Positions 7,315 to 7,826 of a stretch of 7,826 nucleotides of DNA are shown here, one piece after another. The stretch is taken from assembly GCA_913054565.1 (NCBI GenBank), contig CAJXHW010000078.1:1-7826 (forward strand), read 5' to 3'. Source of the stretch: an uncultured Kordia sp. Lineage in GTDB: Bacteria; Bacteroidota; Bacteroidia; Flavobacteriales; Flavobacteriaceae. Both the position numbers and the translations under genes were made by a program. The notes beneath the pieces are model-generated. The model was given only the letters and a program-made list of their open reading frames with translations. It did no database searches and had not been told where the DNA came from. Position 1 is the stretch's first letter. Each line of letters starts with the position of its first letter.

Positions 7315-7348
7315 GATATTACCAAGGGCATGTATTTAGGTAATATCA
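7315..7348 (-). promoter_or_regulatory. 10-bp hairpin at the end of the metX leader, with possible pseudoknot
   Basis: On the minus strand TGATATTACC (7348-7339) is exactly complementary to GGTAATATCA at the other end, leaving a loop of about 15 bases (end positions vary by one with the closing T-A pair at 7348/7314). The first three bases are the stop codon of the upstream small ORF. The loop contains GCCCT (7329-7325), complementary to AGGGC (7304-7300) just downstream, so a pseudoknot can form. There is no U-tract, so it is unlikely to be an intrinsic terminator. It ends about 52 nt before the metX ATG and may control translation or Rho access. Confidence 0.6.
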
Positions 7349-7420
7349 ATTCATACTGTAAAGCATATGATAGTTGGTTGCTAGCAGATGTAATTTTTGT
7401 GTACAAGTTTTAATTTTCAT
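7346..7420 (-). CDS. Putative 24-residue leader peptide upstream of metX
   Basis: A small ORF starts MKIKTCTQKL, ends HMLYSMN and stops with TGA at 7348-7346. Two of its three methionines are within the last six residues (19 and 23). It lies between the riboswitch terminator and metX. Its TGA is the first three bases of a perfect 10-bp hairpin, so a ribosome at the stop would mask the hairpin's left arm. Its ATG follows TTTTTTACAAA and falls in the loop of an AU-rich stem (7406-7440). This layout suggests a leader-peptide attenuator sensing methionine or translation rate. That is inference: I do not recognise the peptide, and a 24-codon frame in AT-rich DNA can occur by chance. Confidence 0.45.
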   Translation of the reverse strand: MKIKTCTQKLHLLATNYHMLYSMN

Positions 7421-7440
7421 TTTGTAAAAAATTGAAAACT
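7406..7440 (-). other. AU-rich hairpin around the leader-ORF start codon
   Basis: On the minus strand AGTTTT-C-AATTTT (7440-7428) can pair with AAAATT-AAAACT (7417-7406), giving 12 pairs with one bulged C. The leader ORF's ATG (7420-7418) lies in the 10-base loop. All but two pairs are A-U, so the stem is weak, but it could affect initiation of the small ORF. Confidence 0.35.
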
Positions 7441-7493
7441 ATTCAAGAAAAGTAGATGTTATAAATACGATGAACTTGTAATTAATACAAACC

Positions 7494-7516
7494 AAAAAAA
7501 TCCACTAAAAGCGGAT
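7494..7516 (-). terminator. Intrinsic terminator downstream of the SAM-I riboswitch
   Basis: On the minus strand ATCCGC (7516-7511) pairs with GTGGAT (7505-7500, one G-U) around a five-base loop, and the stem is followed by a run of seven T (7500-7494). It lies 62 nt after the riboswitch P1 helix and about 230 nt before metX, so it is a premature terminator inside the leader and the probable output of the riboswitch. A competing stem is visible: UUCACU (7544-7539) can pair with AGUGGA (7507-7502), which would break the terminator's 3' arm. Confidence 0.75.
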
Positions 7517-7548
7517 ATATGTAAAACAAGAAAATATGAGTGAAACTA

Positions 7549-7574
7549 ATTTCTTTTTATAAATTAAAAGAAAT
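7549..7574 (-). other. 9-bp AU-rich hairpin just after riboswitch P1
   Basis: ATTTCTTTT (7549-7557) and AAAAGAAAT (7566-7574) are perfectly complementary around an 8-base loop. The stem begins 4 nt after the 3' strand of riboswitch helix P1, where an expression platform is expected. There is no run of T behind it, so it is not a terminator itself. It may be a stacking or relay helix between P1 and the terminator at 7494-7516. Confidence 0.45.
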
Positions 7575-7578
7575 ACTT

Positions 7579-7689
7579 ACGTTATCTACCCCAAAGTTTA
7601 AAACTAGGTAGAATTTAGCACCTTCTTTACAGCGTAAAGGGTTGCTAAGGCATCAATGGGTCTATTCCCTCAGCCTTTCTTGATAACAT
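7579..7689 (-). ncRNA. SAM-I riboswitch (S-box leader)
   Basis: The minus strand carries the SAM-I aptamer, which binds S-adenosylmethionine and turns methionine genes down when it is abundant. P1 is formed by ATGTTATC (7689-7682) and GATAACGT (7586-7579), eight pairs with one G-U. The conserved core follows in order: AAGAAAGGCTGAGGGA, then ATAGACCC-TTGATGCC, then TTAGCAACC (P2 with its kink-turn and pseudoknot region). P3 is CTTTAC-GCT-GTAAAG (7639-7625), then comes the invariant AAGGTGCTAAATTC. P4 is TACC/GGTA (7610-7607 with 7590-7587). All parts are in family order and spacing. It lies about 25 nt after the predicted transcription start and controls metX-thrA-metZ. Confidence 0.96.
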
Positions 7690-7721
7690 CTAATAAATAA
7701 TGAACGGTTTTTATTATGATA

Positions 7722-7750
7722 CAAATATAACAACAAAAAAAAATAACAAA
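7722..7750 (-). promoter_or_regulatory. Bacteroidota-type promoter of the metX operon
   Basis: On the minus strand TTTG (7750-7747) is followed after 17 bases by TATATTTG (7729-7722), an exact TAnnTTTG match within the accepted spacing. Transcription would start near 7715, about 25 nt before the SAM-I riboswitch. No other good promoter was found in the leader. Confidence 0.75.
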
Positions 7751-7826
7751 CACTATAAAATTGAGAATTGTTTTAAATGTCAGTAAACACAAGGGGTTTC
7801 AGAAGTGTGTTTTTATAATGTGTTTT
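7751..7826. other. Right edge upstream of the metX promoter; no gene seen
   Basis: No coding frame of note is present. AAACACA (7785-7791) and TGTGTTT (7806-7812) form a 7-bp inverted repeat followed by TTTT... on the plus strand. This could be a weak terminator for a plus-strand gene outside the window, but the stem is short and AT-rich. Confidence 0.3.

Noticed and set aside
7283..7396. TGCTAG/CTAGCA pairing between the small ORF and the metX ribosome-binding region
   Set aside because: It is only six pairs, part of a palindromic word, and about 100 nt apart; too weak to call without covariation.
7421..7493. Second promoter for metX between terminator and small ORF
   Set aside because: The best candidate, TACTTTTC, departs from TAnnTTTG and has no TTG at 17-23 bp upstream.

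Overview
The window is AT-rich DNA, most likely from a flavobacterium-like member of the Bacteroidota. Three signs support this: two near-perfect promoters of the Bacteroidota type (TTG/TTTG, 17-19 bp, TAnnTTTG), weak or absent Shine-Dalgarno sequences before the genes, and a fused aspartokinase-homoserine dehydrogenase between metX and a metZ-like gene. Every convincing gene reads on the minus strand, so transcription runs from right to left. No phage, IS element, tRNA, rRNA or CRISPR array is visible.

Right part (about 7750 down to 2596): a methionine operon. A promoter at 7722-7750 starts a leader of about 450 nt. The leader holds a SAM-I riboswitch (7579-7689), an intrinsic terminator (7494-7516), a 24-codon small ORF (7346-7420) and a 10-bp hairpin that begins on that ORF's stop codon. 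Three closely packed genes follow: metX (homoserine O-acyltransferase), a fused aspartokinase/homoserine dehydrogenase, and a metZ-type sulfhydrylase. Together they carry aspartate to activated homoserine and then to homocysteine, given sulfide. An 18-bp perfect inverted repeat (2596-2648) ends the unit.

Left part (2533 down to 1): an assimilatory sulfate-reduction operon with its own promoter (2504-2533) and a small inverted repeat at the expected transcription start. It reads DUF2061 membrane protein, cysH, cysD, cysN; cysN runs off the left edge. It activates sulfate to APS and performs the first reduction step, towards the sulfide that the metZ product needs. The two operons are therefore successive halves of one pathway under separate controls.

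The main oddities are the layered metX leader, a one-base frameshift in the last codons of the DUF2061 gene (the +1-base frame restores a typical family C-terminus), and a diverged tandem duplication of the cysN start region in the cysD-cysN gap. The enzymes are ordinary core metabolism; the novelty, if any, is in the leader and in the DUF2061 gene.
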